Shown piece by piece: positions 1-8,815 of a DNA stretch of 64,000 bases. The first letter of the stretch is position 1, and each line of letters opens with the position of its first letter. Location of the stretch: positions 1,674,001-1,738,000 of the forward strand of contig NZ_CP095501.1 of assembly GCF_023100725.1 (NCBI RefSeq), in the 5' to 3' direction. Source of the DNA: Arthrobacter antioxidans (GTDB lineage Bacteria > Actinomycetota > Actinomycetes > Actinomycetales > Micrococcaceae). A program made the translations under genes and the position numbers. The notes beneath the pieces are model-generated. The model was not told where the DNA came from. It was given only the letters and a program-made list of their open reading frames with translations, and ran no database searches.

Positions 1-175
1 GCTTGTGCTCATGGGCGAGGGCGACGGCCTTCTCGCCGTTGTCGGCCTCGGCCACGACCTCGTAGCCCTCCCCGCGCAGGATCTCGATGATGTCGAGCCG
101 GATGAGCGTCTCGTCCTCGGCCACGATGACCCGGCGTGCGGGCCCGGCGGGCGTGGATTCGGTGGGTTCAGACAC
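1..175 (-). CDS. Response regulator, ANTAR/PdtaR type (5' part only)
   Basis: Only the first 58 codons are inside the window; the gene runs off the left edge. Reading from a GTG at 175, after a short Ala/Pro/Ser/Thr-rich leader, the product shows the start of a receiver domain: the hydrophobic strand VIVAEDE with the acidic pocket, then LIRLDIIEIL and GYEVVAEADNGEKA. This is the usual N-terminus of the actinobacterial one-piece antiterminator regulators that carry a C-terminal RNA-binding ANTAR domain. That domain lies outside the window, so the ANTAR part is inference. In Arthrobacter-like genomes, as I recall them, such a gene lies near tRNA-Leu, a thioesterase and polA, which suggests that this gene marks the left core flank of the island. 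Confidence 0.8.
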   Translation of the reverse strand, partial: MSEPTESTPAGPARRVIVAEDETLIRLDIIEILRGEGYEVVAEADNGEKAVALAHEHK

Positions 176-317
176 TGTTGCTCCTTGATGATGACGGCGT
201 GCGGGGGGTACGGGGAGGATGTGCGCCCGTTCCCGGAACCAGCCTATCGGCATGTAGAGTGGATTCGCGCACCGGCCGTCCAGGAAGTCATCCCTCCCGG
301 AGGCCGCGGCAGGTACG

Positions 318-401
318 GCCCGAATGGCGGAATTGGCAGACGCGCTGCACTCAAAATGCAGTATCGAGAGGTGTGTGGGTTCGAGTCCCACTTCGGGCAC
401 C
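318..401 (+). tRNA. tRNA-Leu (anticodon CAA)
   Basis: The acceptor arm GCCCGAA pairs with TTCGGGC at 392-398. The anticodon stem CTGCA/TGCAG encloses the loop CTCAAAA, which gives anticodon CAA. There is a long variable region, as in class II leucine tRNAs, and a GGTTCGAGTCC T-arm. The 3' end ACC is followed directly by chromosomal sequence. The last 23 bases (379-401) recur at 1771-1793, so this tRNA is the probable integration site of the island. Confidence 0.95.
379..401 (+). repeat. Direct repeat, copy 1 (putative attachment site in the tRNA 3' end)
   Basis: These 23 bases cover the T-arm and acceptor 3' strand of tRNA-Leu and are identical to 1771-1793. The sequences before and after the two copies differ. 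A tRNA 3' end duplicated downstream on the same strand is the classical mark of tyrosine-recombinase integration. Confidence 0.75.
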
Positions 402-706
402 GTGTTCAGGGTGGATCGGCTCTTCTCTCATCGCAGGCCGGGGTCTAGTATGGACGCGCACCGCCAGACGGTGTCGGGATGGCCCTGCTGGGAAGCACCG
501 TCGAAAGTGAAGATCGCACCTGGATGCGGCGGGGACGAGACAAGTCGGGCGAGAATGCCCGCGAGCACCCCCGAATTGATTCTGGTCCGCGCACATCTGC
601 TCTGGGCATAAACGGGCGGCCTCGCCGGACGACCGCCCGAGGCGTGCCGATCACGGCACACACCCAGCCCCATTACCGGGCCCGGCATGCGTGGAAGAAA
701 TCCATC
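402..706. other. Intergenic stretch, nothing recognised
   Basis: Sequence between the tRNA and the secreted-protein gene. I see no convincing reading frame, RNA gene or strong hairpin. Reading frames here have poor codon composition and no ribosome binding site. Confidence 0.4.
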
Positions 707-1150
707 ATGAAGAAATCTTTTAGTTGGCGTCTGTTCGTTCTCGTGGCAGGAGCCCTGCTCGGCCTCATTGCGAGTATGGGCCTCGCCGCACCAGCCGTTG
801 CGTCACCGGTCCAGGTCGCAGCCTCCGGGAACTACCACGACAATGACGAGAAACTGACCCTCAAGGCGAAAGGCGAGGGCAAATATGTCAGTTTGAAGGT
901 TGTCGGCAAGAATTACGATGGCAATTGGATCGACGTGGAGGTCTACCAAATCAAGCGCCACTACAACCTTCGGCAGATTGACGATCGCGATGTGCGCGCG
1001 AAGGGCGGCTCCTTCGAGTACAAGATCAACCACGTCGAGTGCGGCGAGTCCTACGTGGCCCGCAGCGACAGCAACAACAAGAAGGAAAGCCGGAATTGGA
1101 GCAACAAGATCACGATCAAGTGCGATAGGAATGGCCACTACCACTACTGA
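707..1150 (+). CDS. Small secreted protein of unknown function (147 aa)
   Basis: The ATG at 707 follows a GGAAG-type ribosome binding site at about 694. The frame is open further upstream, but this start gives a textbook signal peptide: MKKS, then a hydrophobic stretch (residues about 8-27), then a small-residue cleavage region ending AVA-S near residue 32. The mature part is about 115 residues, rich in Lys, Asn, Tyr and His. It has a beta-like pattern, two cysteines (in VECGES and IKCDRN), which could form a disulfide, and a His/Tyr-rich tail. I do not recognise the family. It lies just inside the island, away from the SARP boxes, and is followed by a very strong inverted repeat. Confidence 0.75.
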   Translation: MKKSFSWRLFVLVAGALLGLIASMGLAAPAVASPVQVAASGNYHDNDEKLTLKAKGEGKYVSLKVVGKNYDGNWIDVEVYQIKRHYNLRQIDDRDVRAKGGSFEYKINHVECGESYVARSDSNNKKESRNWSNKITIKCDRNGHYHY

Positions 1151-1223
1151 CGCGCGCTCCACGTGACGGACCCGCGAAGGCGGGCCCGGAAGGAGGAGTT
1201 CATCTGCCCTGATGGGCATCCTC

Positions 1224-1274
1224 GACCCGGCAGGGAACCGGCCGTACACCGTGCAGGCCGTTCCCTGCCGGGTC
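1224..1274. terminator. Large inverted repeat, probable terminator
   Basis: Arms of 20 and 19 bases (1224-1243 and 1256-1274) are complementary except for one extra base, with a 12-base loop. A smaller GC hairpin lies just before it (CCCGC at 1171-1175, GCGGG at 1180-1184). It sits between the secreted-protein gene and a convergent small gene and could stop transcription from both sides. There is no clear T tract. It could instead be the end of a lost mobile element. Confidence 0.55.
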
Positions 1275-1333
1275 ACGCCGTTTGTTGGGCCAGGCCGTAG
1301 ATCCCGGCCACCGTAGCGGCTCAGCGCCGCCAG

Positions 1334-1507
1334 TCAGCGCGACGGCTCGACCACCCAGACCAGGTCGGTCACCGGACCATCGTTGCGGACCTCGAAGGAC
1401 TGGTCGGCGGTGCCGCGCTCCTGCGCTCGGGCCCCGATCGGGTTCTGCGAGCGCATGGGCCCGGTACGGAGTCCTTCTCCGTCGAGAGTGACCTCATAGT
1501 TGCGCAT
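1334..1507 (-). CDS. Small hypothetical protein (57 aa)
   Basis: The frame is open further upstream, but the ATG at 1507 has a strong GAGGAG ribosome binding site about 9 nt before it. The product begins MRNYEVTLDGEGLR and ends VTDLVWVVEPSR. It is soluble and mixed in composition, with no membrane segment and no known motif. It converges on the secreted-protein gene across the inverted repeat at 1224-1274. I do not recognise it. Confidence 0.5.
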   Translation of the reverse strand: MRNYEVTLDGEGLRTGPMRSQNPIGARAQERGTADQSFEVRNDGPVTDLVWVVEPSR

Positions 1508-2105
1508 CCTGAGCTGCTCCTCTTCGTGGCAACACTCGACGCAGACGAATGCAAGTTGTCCAACTACCTCCAGCACACAGTCTTTTACGATCAGGCGCGC
1601 CCGCTTGCGCAGTGGACGAATCACGACGGCTTCGTAGCAGATTAACCATGTCGGACAGGGTATGGACACTGTCCGCACCCTCTCCGTTTGGAGGCGCTGC
1701 TAGCCGCACCTCCTGACGGCTGACTCCCGACTTTCCGAGAACGCCCCTTTCGCACCGATGCTCTTGTCCGGTTCGAGTCCCACTTCGGGCACCATATCGG
1801 CGCAGGCAGACCTCCCTTTGCGGTGTCATACGTGACAAGGGCTACAACTGTAGACAGCGGCGCAGCATTTTCCTACGGCCGGCATCCGAGATCGCACGGA
1901 AAGTCGCTCGCTCGAACGCTGTACAGCGCGCCTTGCCTGCTCGCCGGTGTTTCTCATGGCGCCGGTGCCCCCCGCCGCCCGCCGACACGACAGACGTGAG
2001 CATCCGTGATGCGAAGCACTCTGGAAGGTTGGGCCCGCCCGAGAAGAGCATCTTCCTCACGCCGCTTGGAACGGGCCTCGGCCCTGGAGAACGTCAGGCG
2101 ACGAC
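1508..2105. other. Intergenic region containing the second att-like repeat
   Basis: No supported gene. The only notable element before the SARP box is the 23-base copy of the tRNA-Leu end at 1771-1793. Frames in this stretch have atypical composition and no ribosome binding sites. Confidence 0.4.
1771..1793 (+). repeat. Direct repeat, copy 2 of the tRNA-Leu 3' end
   Basis: Identical over 23 bases to 379-401 and on the same strand, but with no tRNA body upstream. It could be the right end of a small element of about 1.4 kb (379-1793), or an internal att left when elements integrated in tandem at the tRNA. I saw no third copy near the right island edge around 51.2 kb. Confidence 0.7.
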
Positions 2106-2139
2106 GGTAACGCAACGGTAACGCGGTCGGTGGTGTACT
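2106..2139 (+). promoter_or_regulatory. SARP-type operator/promoter before the first SARP gene
   Basis: Two perfect GGTAACGC octamers at 2106-2113 and 2117-2124, 11 bp apart. The -10 is expected after a 7-bp gap, near 2132-2139 (GTGTAC or TGTACT). The predicted transcript start is near 2145, about 70 nt before the ATG at 2215. Because the box precedes a SARP gene, autoregulation or a SARP cascade is likely. Confidence 0.75.
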
Positions 2140-2214
2140 CGAGAGGACGAAGCATGCGTGCCACGCGGTTTCCATCGCAACCCCGACTTTCGGATCATGC
2201 GAAGGAGGTGTGCC

Positions 2215-3195
2215 ATGCGCCACTGTTGGAGCTCTGTATTCGGGTTGTCCGAATTCACCGCCGCGGGGTTCGAGCATCCGTGCCCTGTGCCGAATGAAAT
2301 CCAGCCGCTCCAGCGGCTACAACACAGCGTGACGCCGGTAGACAGCCCCCTTCTGCCTTTTGGAATCGGGTTGGGTGAGGGTGCAGGAGAGGAGAATCTA
2401 ATGAAATCGAAAAGGACTACGTGCGGCGGGATCGGCACTGCCGTCAATCCGATTGCAGGAAGGTCAATCAAGACAAGCCATGAGCACTACGAGAGGGGCG
2501 CTCTCGACCTTCGGCTTCTCGGGGGCTTCCGGCTACGACATGGTGAGACGACAATAGGTTTAACCCCTCGGGTTGAGCATTTGCTTGCCTATCTCGCGTT
2601 GCGCCACGACCTGAGCCGAGCGGCAGTTTCTGCACAGCTGTGGCCGGACCTCGACGAGGTTCAGGCGCGGGGGTGCTTGCGCTCGACTTTATGGAGGCTG
2701 CCGAGGCCAGGCGGGCGCCCGTTGGTGGCGACGGCCGGTGACAGCCTATACCTGTCCACCTTCGTGAAGGTGGACATCAGCCGTATACGTGATCGGCTGG
2801 ATCAGTGGTTGTCGGGCCCGCCACCGGTAAAGGCTGGTCCACTTACTTTGGATCTGTTACCAACCTGGTGCGACGATTGGCTGGTGGTCGACCGCGAGCG
2901 TCAGCGTCAGGTCCGACTCCACGCCTTGGAACGCATGTCTGCCTGGTACCTGAGCGTAGAGAGGTTCGACAGCGCGATCGAGGCGGCATTGCAGGCGATC
3001 GCCGGGGATCCGCTGCGGGAAAGCGCGCATCGTTGTCTTATACGTGCGCATCTGGCAGAAGGAAATGTGAGTGAAGCCCGTCGGCAGGTGGACAGCTACG
3101 AGGCACTCCTAGCCGACGCAGGAATTCCGACACAACTCTCGGCGCGCATGGACGAACTGATGCTGACCAGTCCGAGCTCGGGCAGTACCCGTTGA
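2215..3195 (+). CDS. SARP-family transcriptional activator (intact)
   Basis: A short SARP without NB-ARC or other C-terminal domains. After an N-terminal extension it has the OmpR-like winged-helix DNA-binding domain, from LDLRLLGGFRLRHGE through LLAYLALRHDLSR, AQLWPDLDEVQARGCLRSTLW and VDISRIRDRLD (first half slightly shortened to respect length: AQLWPDLDE, RSTLWRL). A bacterial transcriptional activator domain follows (WLVVDRERQRQVRLHALE, DPLRESAHRCLIRAHLAEGN). The ATG at 2215 has AAGGAGG six bases upstream and fits the predicted promoter. A second good start is the ATG at 2401 (264 aa), with GGAGAGGAG before it. The family activates secondary-metabolism and, in actinobacteria, eCIS loci. 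It is the probable activator of the boxes in this island. Confidence 0.85.
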   Translation: MRHCWSSVFGLSEFTAAGFEHPCPVPNEIQPLQRLQHSVTPVDSPLLPFGIGLGEGAGEENLMKSKRTTCGGIGTAVNPIAGRSIKTSHEHYERGALDLRLLGGFRLRHGETTIGLTPRVEHLLAYLALRHDLSRAAVSAQLWPDLDEVQARGCLRSTLWRLPRPGGRPLVATAGDSLYLSTFVKVDISRIRDRLDQWLSGPPPVKAGPLTLDLLPTWCDDWLVVDRERQRQVRLHALERMSAWYLSVERFDSAIEAALQAIAGDPLRESAHRCLIRAHLAEGNVSEARRQVDSYEALLADAGIPTQLSARMDELMLTSPSSGSTR

Positions 3196-3364
3196 GGCCG
3201 TCAGTGCCATCCCAGCAGGTGCCATACCTCCCAGCGTGTCCGACGGAGCGGATTCATGCGCGGGAAGGCTGCGCGTATCCTTCCCGGAACCTTCGGTCGC
3301 TTCCCTCTTGCGCGGGTACGGTACGAGTCGAGTCAGCTGTGAGTCGACACCTGGCGCCCCAGCC

Positions 3365-3407
3365 CGTGACGCCCAGGTGACGGTGACGTGACGCGGACGC
3401 GGGAGAC
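3365..3407 (+). promoter_or_regulatory. SARP-type operator/promoter before the M36 peptidase operon
   Basis: Three octamers with an exact 11-bp period: CGTGACGC (3365-3372), GGTGACGG (3376-3383) and CGTGACGC (3387-3394). These are the GTGACG variant of the GTAACG motif. A -10-like GGAGAC/GAGACT lies near 3402-3408. The gene start at 3507 leaves a leader of about 90 nt. Confidence 0.65.
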
Positions 3408-3506
3408 TTTGTCTACCGCTCCGTCTCCGATCAGGAGGAGATAGGCACTTCGCAAGCAGGGCACTCACGTGGTCGGGTCGGTCCGACCAGAGGATGGAGG
3501 TTGCAA

Positions 3507-5591
3507 ATGATCCCGAATGATTACCACGCCCTTTATGACCGCGGAGTACAGGTAGCGCGCAGCGCGGCGCGATTGTCCCCGGAGACCACCACCGCCGGGC
3601 GGGACTTGTTATCCGCTGACGTACCGGATCTGGTCATCGAGGAGGATGAAACCACAGGGCTCCCCAATAGGATCTTCAGCCGACAGCCCAGCAGTCGGTT
3701 GTCCGCGCCGGGTCCTTCGGACCCGGCGGAGGCTGTACGTCAGTTCATCCATGAGAGACGTGCCGTCTGGAACCTCGAAGAAGAGGATGCAACGAGTGTG
3801 CAGGTGCGTGCGGTCAGTCATACCGGTCTCAAGACAGCGCAGTTGTACCAGAGTGTCGACGGAGTTGAAGTCTTCGATTCTGATGTGACCGTTGCACTCG
3901 ACGACGGGAACGGCGTGATCTCGTTGTCCGGACAGTTCTTCCCGGGCGCGGGCGCCGCTGCCGGCGAGACCCGCACAGTGCGGGCGCAGAGCCCGGAAGA
4001 CGCGATCGCTCGGGCGGCGTTCGACTTGACCCGGGTCGTCTATCAGTCCTCCGATTTCATGGTCGCGCCAACACAGCCCGACGGTGATCAGTACCGGTCC
4101 TATGCGTTCAAGGCTGGTGAAGAGGATCGGCGACCCCGATTCGACCGGCCGATCAGGTTGAAGCAGGTCATGTTTCCACTGGGTAATCACCAGTTCGCCT
4201 CAGGTCACTACCTTGAGCTGTGGATCGTCGGATTTCCGGCATTCAGTTACGTCATCGACTCGGTGGAGACTCCATTCGTCCTGTTCCGCAAGAACCTGTC
4301 AAGTGAGAGTGCCCCATTCACTTATCGCGTGCACAACACCGGAGACGCGCTGTTCCGGCCCCATGATGGACCGGCCCCCGGGTCCCCCCACCCCACGGGC
4401 ATACCTGACGGCTTTCAGGCACCGCCGGTCGCGGAACGCCTGGTCACAATCGAAAGCCTGCCAGGTCGAGACCCATGGCTACCGCCAGGTGCAACGACGA
4501 CCGAAGGGAACAATTGCATTGCTCACGCCGACTTACAGGCGCCGCAGGGGCTGGGCGGCGGCGATGTGTTGGGGAGAATCTCCGATACCGACACCTTCGA
4601 CTACACCTACGACCACACCAGGGACGCCAGCGAGGCGACGAATCTTCAGAACAGCCTCGTGGGCATGTTCTTTCATGTCAACTGGCTCCACGACCGGTGG
4701 TACGAGGCGGGCTTCGACGAGGGGGCAGGGAACGCCCAAGCTGACAACTTCGGCCGCGGCGGGTTGGGAGGTGATCCGGTTCTGGCTGAAGGCAACGATT
4801 TCAGTGGCACAGATAACGCGAACATGTCGACGCCTGCCGATGGGGCCAGTCCTCGGATGCAGATGTTCGAGTTTCTCGGTCCGCAACCCGATCGACGAAC
4901 CCGTACCAGCAACCACGAAGCGCTGATCACCTTCCACGAGATGGGCCACTACATCACAAACCGCTTGGTGGGCAATGCGAATGGTCTAACCAACCAGCAA
5001 GGCCGCGCAATGGGCGAGGGCTGGGGCGATTTCTTCGCTATCTGTATGACGTCCCAATCCGCCGACAACTTTGTCAGCGGCGTCTTCCCGGTCGGCGGCT
5101 GGACCGACCTCACTCCGACCTTCGATGACAACTACTATTTCTCGATCCGGCGCTATCCCTACAGCGCGGACACCTCGAAGAACCCGTTGACCTTCCGCCA
5201 CATCAGTGCTGGACAATTGCTGCCCATTGGTCCGCCGATAAATCCCAATGCCGGCGGTTCGAACAGCGCCGTGCACAACGCAGGAGAAATTTGGTGCGCA
5301 GCACTATGGGAGGTCTTTGTGAACCTGGTGGCAAAGCACGGGCATGAGGAAGCCGAGCGGCGGATCTTATTGGATGTGGTCGGCGGCCTCAAGTTGACGC
5401 CCTCACGACCGACTTTCCTCCACGCTCGCGACGGAATCATTTCGGCGACGACCGTCCTCCACCCCGATGACTTGCCTGAAGTCTGGTCCGGCTTCGGCAA
5501 ACGTGGAATGGGAGCTGGGGCAGTTGCGCCAGCACAGAACTCCACCGACCTGACTGGTGTCGTCGAAAGTTTCACGGTACCGGTCCCCTAG
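3507..5591 (+). CDS. M36 (fungalysin-type) zinc metallopeptidase, no signal peptide
   Basis: The ATG at 3507 lies six bases after GGAGG. The 694-residue product has an FTP/propeptide-like N-terminal half (residues about 30-220) and then the M36 catalytic domain. HEMGH (residues 477-481) gives the two zinc histidines and the catalytic Glu. Glu504 in GEGWGDFFA is the downstream zinc ligand. HNAGEIWCAALWE and the C-terminal helical part complete the fold. M36 enzymes are normally secreted, yet no signal peptide or membrane segment is visible. This points to action inside the cell or delivery by another route. It is first in a three-hydrolase cluster behind a SARP-type operator, followed 46 bp later by an M28 peptidase. 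Confidence 0.9.
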   Translation: MIPNDYHALYDRGVQVARSAARLSPETTTAGRDLLSADVPDLVIEEDETTGLPNRIFSRQPSSRLSAPGPSDPAEAVRQFIHERRAVWNLEEEDATSVQVRAVSHTGLKTAQLYQSVDGVEVFDSDVTVALDDGNGVISLSGQFFPGAGAAAGETRTVRAQSPEDAIARAAFDLTRVVYQSSDFMVAPTQPDGDQYRSYAFKAGEEDRRPRFDRPIRLKQVMFPLGNHQFASGHYLELWIVGFPAFSYVIDSVETPFVLFRKNLSSESAPFTYRVHNTGDALFRPHDGPAPGSPHPTGIPDGFQAPPVAERLVTIESLPGRDPWLPPGATTTEGNNCIAHADLQAPQGLGGGDVLGRISDTDTFDYTYDHTRDASEATNLQNSLVGMFFHVNWLHDRWYEAGFDEGAGNAQADNFGRGGLGGDPVLAEGNDFSGTDNANMSTPADGASPRMQMFEFLGPQPDRRTRTSNHEALITFHEMGHYITNRLVGNANGLTNQQGRAMGEGWGDFFAICMTSQSADNFVSGVFPVGGWTDLTPTFDDNYYFSIRRYPYSADTSKNPLTFRHISAGQLLPIGPPINPNAGGSNSAVHNAGEIWCAALWEVFVNLVAKHGHEEAERRILLDVVGGLKLTPSRPTFLHARDGIISATTVLHPDDLPEVWSGFGKRGMGAGAVAPAQNSTDLTGVVESFTVPVP

Positions 5592-5637
5592 TGGGCAGCA
5601 CTACGCGTTGTCCAACAACCCGATGACGAGGATAGCC

Positions 5638-6618
5638 ATGGATGTACCAGTGCCCCCTTCAGGTTGTCGCCGAAGGCGAAGCGGGCGGCCGATCCCCGTA
5701 TTGCTGCCACGGTTGAAGGTCAGCTCGCCGCGTATTGCCGATAGGACGGCGGCCGTGCTGGCTGACGAGGTATCGGTCGATATGTATCGGAAGACCCTCG
5801 AGGACCTCACCGTGCATTCGACTCGGCATTCGTTCTCGTCGGCGTACCTTGACGCGGCACGAATGGCCGCCGACCAGTTTGCCTCGCTCGGATATGTCGT
5901 CAGCGAGGAGCCTGTTGCCTTCGGTGGGCGCGAGACACTCAACATAGTGGCCGACAAGCCCGGTACAGCCCTCGAAGACGAGCGACGGCTGGTTTATGTC
6001 GTGGCGCATCTGGACTCGATCAATGAGGCCGGGGGAGTCGACGCACCAGCACCAGGGGCAGACGATAACGCCTCGGGTGCTGCGGGGGTTCTGGAGATCG
6101 CCCGCGTGCTGTCCGGCGCCCTCATGCGGAACGACCTACGCCTGGTCATGTTCGGCGGCGAGGAACAGGGGCTCCACGGGAGTCGCATGCACGTGGCTGC
6201 TCTGACTGACTCTGAGCGGTCGAGGATAACCATGGTCGTCAACATGGACATGATCGGTCGGCGCAACACCGTCGCGCCCTCAGTTCTGCTGGAGGGAGCG
6301 ACGGTTTCCCAGCCCGTGATCGACGTGCTGGCACAAGCCGCTCATGACACGTCGAATCTGGAGGTGTTCATTTCGCTTGATCCCTTCGCTTCCGACCACG
6401 TGCCCTTCATCGACGCCAATCTTCCTGCTGTGTTGACCATCGAGGGCGAGGATCAATTGAACATCGATGAGCACACACCTAGAGACACTCTCGCGGAACT
6501 GGATACCCCGGTGGCCATCAGCATCCTCCGGATGAACACCGCTGCAGTCGCAGCCATGCTCGGTGCGTCCGCTGAACGGTCCGATGACGACTCGAAGCCG
6601 GGCCGGGACAGGAAATGA
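5638..6618 (+). CDS. M28-family metallopeptidase (326 aa), no signal peptide
   Basis: The ATG at 5638 follows GAGG with a 6-base spacer; an in-frame ATG at 5623 is less well placed. The di-zinc aminopeptidase pattern is complete: His124 and Asp126 (AHLDS), Asp142/143 (GADDNASG), Glu175-Glu176 (FGGEEQG), Asp204 (NMDMIG) and His254 (SDHVPF). The family removes N-terminal residues from peptides and fits beside an endopeptidase such as the M36 enzyme upstream. The first 30 residues are Arg/Pro-rich and no export signal is seen. It probably shares the M36 promoter. Confidence 0.9.
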   Translation: MDVPVPPSGCRRRRSGRPIPVLLPRLKVSSPRIADRTAAVLADEVSVDMYRKTLEDLTVHSTRHSFSSAYLDAARMAADQFASLGYVVSEEPVAFGGRETLNIVADKPGTALEDERRLVYVVAHLDSINEAGGVDAPAPGADDNASGAAGVLEIARVLSGALMRNDLRLVMFGGEEQGLHGSRMHVAALTDSERSRITMVVNMDMIGRRNTVAPSVLLEGATVSQPVIDVLAQAAHDTSNLEVFISLDPFASDHVPFIDANLPAVLTIEGEDQLNIDEHTPRDTLAELDTPVAISILRMNTAAVAAMLGASAERSDDDSKPGRDRK

Positions 6619-6769
6619 CTCCGTCTTCGGCTGGAGTCCGCATTCATAGTTCTGCCACAGGGTCTGATGCTCGTCGCAGGGTGTCGAATGCTGACAGGCG
6701 CAGGTTCTGGGGTCGGAGAGGGGTTCAACCAGCCTCGCCGCCTCCCTGCATCGATCGAAAGGCAATCAA

Positions 6770-8815
6770 GTGGAGGATCTCATCGGCCGCCTCAAGGCCG
6801 CGAACGCTCAGATCGAACATCGCGATGGCCTGCTCGGCAAGGAAATGCTCGAACGCCGTGCGAGCAGTGCCCCGATACTGAAATCGGCCGATCGCGACCT
6901 CCATGGAGCCCAAGCGGATAGCGGGCCGTCGTTCGAGGTTGGCGGACAAATGGTCGATCGATTCGAATTCGCGCAGGAGACCATCGTGCTGCGTACCGGG
7001 CGGCCCGTGCTGGCCGTCGTCGGAGATGAGGCGCAACTCGTGTTCTCCGATTCGGAAAGCAGCGTCTGGAAGTCGCGTCTCCGGGAGGCTTCAGCGCACT
7101 TGGTTGACGCCGTGCGCGCGGTCGGCCGCATCGAGGTCGAGGGACACGACTTGGCCTGGCTCGGCACTGGTTGGTTGGTGCGACCGGATGTCCTGGTCCT
7201 GAATCGCCATGTGGCGGCCGAGTTCGGGCACAACGACGGTACCTCCTTCGTGTTCAAGCAGGGGATCGGCGGTCGCCGGATGGAGGCCTCCATCGACTTC
7301 CTGGAAGAGATCGGAAGCATCAGGAATCGAACGTTCCGGTTGAGCCGAATTCTGCATATCGAGGATTCGGCGGGACCTGATCTGGCATTCGCGCGAGTCA
7401 CCCCGATAGGGGAGCAACCCCTCGCAACGCCCATCGCGCTTTCCACACGTTCCGAAGATGACGAGATGGTAGCGGTGATCGGCTACCCGGCCCGGGACAG
7501 CCGCATCCCCGACCAGCAGCTGATGGATGAGATCTTCGGGAACGTCTATGACAAGAAACGGCTCGCGCCGGGGCGAGTGACCGGCTCTAATTCGACGTCG
7601 ATCCGCCACGACTGTTCAACTCTCGGCGGCAATTCTGGGTCGGTGGTGCTGTCGCTCACGACGGGGGAGGCGGTGGGTCTGCATTTCGCAGGCCGCTTCC
7701 TCAAAAGCAATTTCGCGGTGCCGAGCACCATAGTGGGGGAGCGGCTCGAACAGGTCCTGAGCGGCCGGATCCGGCCGGGTCCTGCTCCTTCGACGGTCCC
7801 GAACCGCGTTGCGCCGGCAAAACAGCAAGCACTTGCGGCTCCTCACCAGGCGCCCAGATTCTCGTTCGTGGTTCCACTGCGGGTGACAGTTGAGGCCGGT
7901 AACCCGTACTTGGATGACAACGACCAGCACGACTGGGATGGGCCGCCGACGACGAGCGATCCCGACGGCGAAGTGTTCACAGAGGCGATTCCGGCCGATT
8001 ATCGGAATCGTTCGGGGTACGAGGAGATGTTCCTTGGCGCTGCCGTGCCGATGCCGTCGATCACGAGCGGTCAGGATGATGTCCTTACCTTCACCTTCGA
8101 TGGAACCACTGAAGATGTGCTGCGGTACGAACATTTCAGCGTCATGATGAGCAGGAGCCGCCGGCTGTGCTTGTTCAGTGCGGCAAACATCGACGGAATG
8201 CGATCCATCTCGCTGCCACGCGTGGGCTGGCGGACAGATCCGCGTATTCCGCTCGGCGCACAGATCATCAAGGAATGCTACGGTGCCGAGCCAAAGTTCT
8301 CGCGGGGGCACATGACCCGGCGTGAGGACCCGGTTTGGGGTCCTCACGCCGTCGCATCGACGGCGAACGCGGATTCAATGCACGTCACCAACGCCGTCCC
8401 GCAGATGCAGCCCTTCAATGGCGGAGTTTGGCTCGAGCTCGAGAACTATGCACTGCAGAATGCACGCAAGGACGACATGAGGATCTCTGTCTTCACCGGT
8501 CCGTTCCTGACGAGTGAGGACCCCCTCAGGTTCGGTGTGCAGGTCCCTACAGAGTTTTGGAAGGTCATTGCGTTCATCCACGACGAGACGAGGCAACTAT
8601 GTGCCACCGGCTACACAATGTCTCAGGAGGATTTCCTGCGCGACGAGGAATTCGTGTTCGGCAAGCACAAAACTTCGCAGCGATCCATCACCCATATTGA
8701 ACAACGTACGGGACTTTCGTTCGGACCACTCGCCGCATTCGACCCCATCGAGGACAACGAGGGCCTGGTTTCCGAACTGACCGATGTCCGACAGATCCGA
8801 TTCATCGGACGCTAG
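6770..8815 (+). CDS. Trypsin-like protease fused to DNA/RNA non-specific endonuclease (681 aa)
   Basis: The start is GTG at 6770, after GAAAGG. The N-terminal half (about 110-335) is a chymotrypsin-fold protease. The likely triad is His147 (LNRHVAAEF), Asp204 (GPDLAFARV) and Ser289 (GGNSGSVV). The C-terminal half (about 360-670) matches the NUC1/Serratia-nuclease type: FSRGHMTRRED with general base His514, and Asn541 in TNAVPQ as the expected metal ligand, followed by FNGGVWLELENYAL. The usual D of the DRGH motif is Ser511. No signal peptide is present. It lies 151 bp behind the M28 gene and probably belongs to the same SARP-controlled operon. One protein able to cut both protein and nucleic acid is a plausible injected or lytic effector; that role is inference. 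Confidence 0.88.
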   Translation: MEDLIGRLKAANAQIEHRDGLLGKEMLERRASSAPILKSADRDLHGAQADSGPSFEVGGQMVDRFEFAQETIVLRTGRPVLAVVGDEAQLVFSDSESSVWKSRLREASAHLVDAVRAVGRIEVEGHDLAWLGTGWLVRPDVLVLNRHVAAEFGHNDGTSFVFKQGIGGRRMEASIDFLEEIGSIRNRTFRLSRILHIEDSAGPDLAFARVTPIGEQPLATPIALSTRSEDDEMVAVIGYPARDSRIPDQQLMDEIFGNVYDKKRLAPGRVTGSNSTSIRHDCSTLGGNSGSVVLSLTTGEAVGLHFAGRFLKSNFAVPSTIVGERLEQVLSGRIRPGPAPSTVPNRVAPAKQQALAAPHQAPRFSFVVPLRVTVEAGNPYLDDNDQHDWDGPPTTSDPDGEVFTEAIPADYRNRSGYEEMFLGAAVPMPSITSGQDDVLTFTFDGTTEDVLRYEHFSVMMSRSRRLCLFSAANIDGMRSISLPRVGWRTDPRIPLGAQIIKECYGAEPKFSRGHMTRREDPVWGPHAVASTANADSMHVTNAVPQMQPFNGGVWLELENYALQNARKDDMRISVFTGPFLTSEDPLRFGVQVPTEFWKVIAFIHDETRQLCATGYTMSQEDFLRDEEFVFGKHKTSQRSITHIEQRTGLSFGPLAAFDPIEDNEGLVSELTDVRQIRFIGR

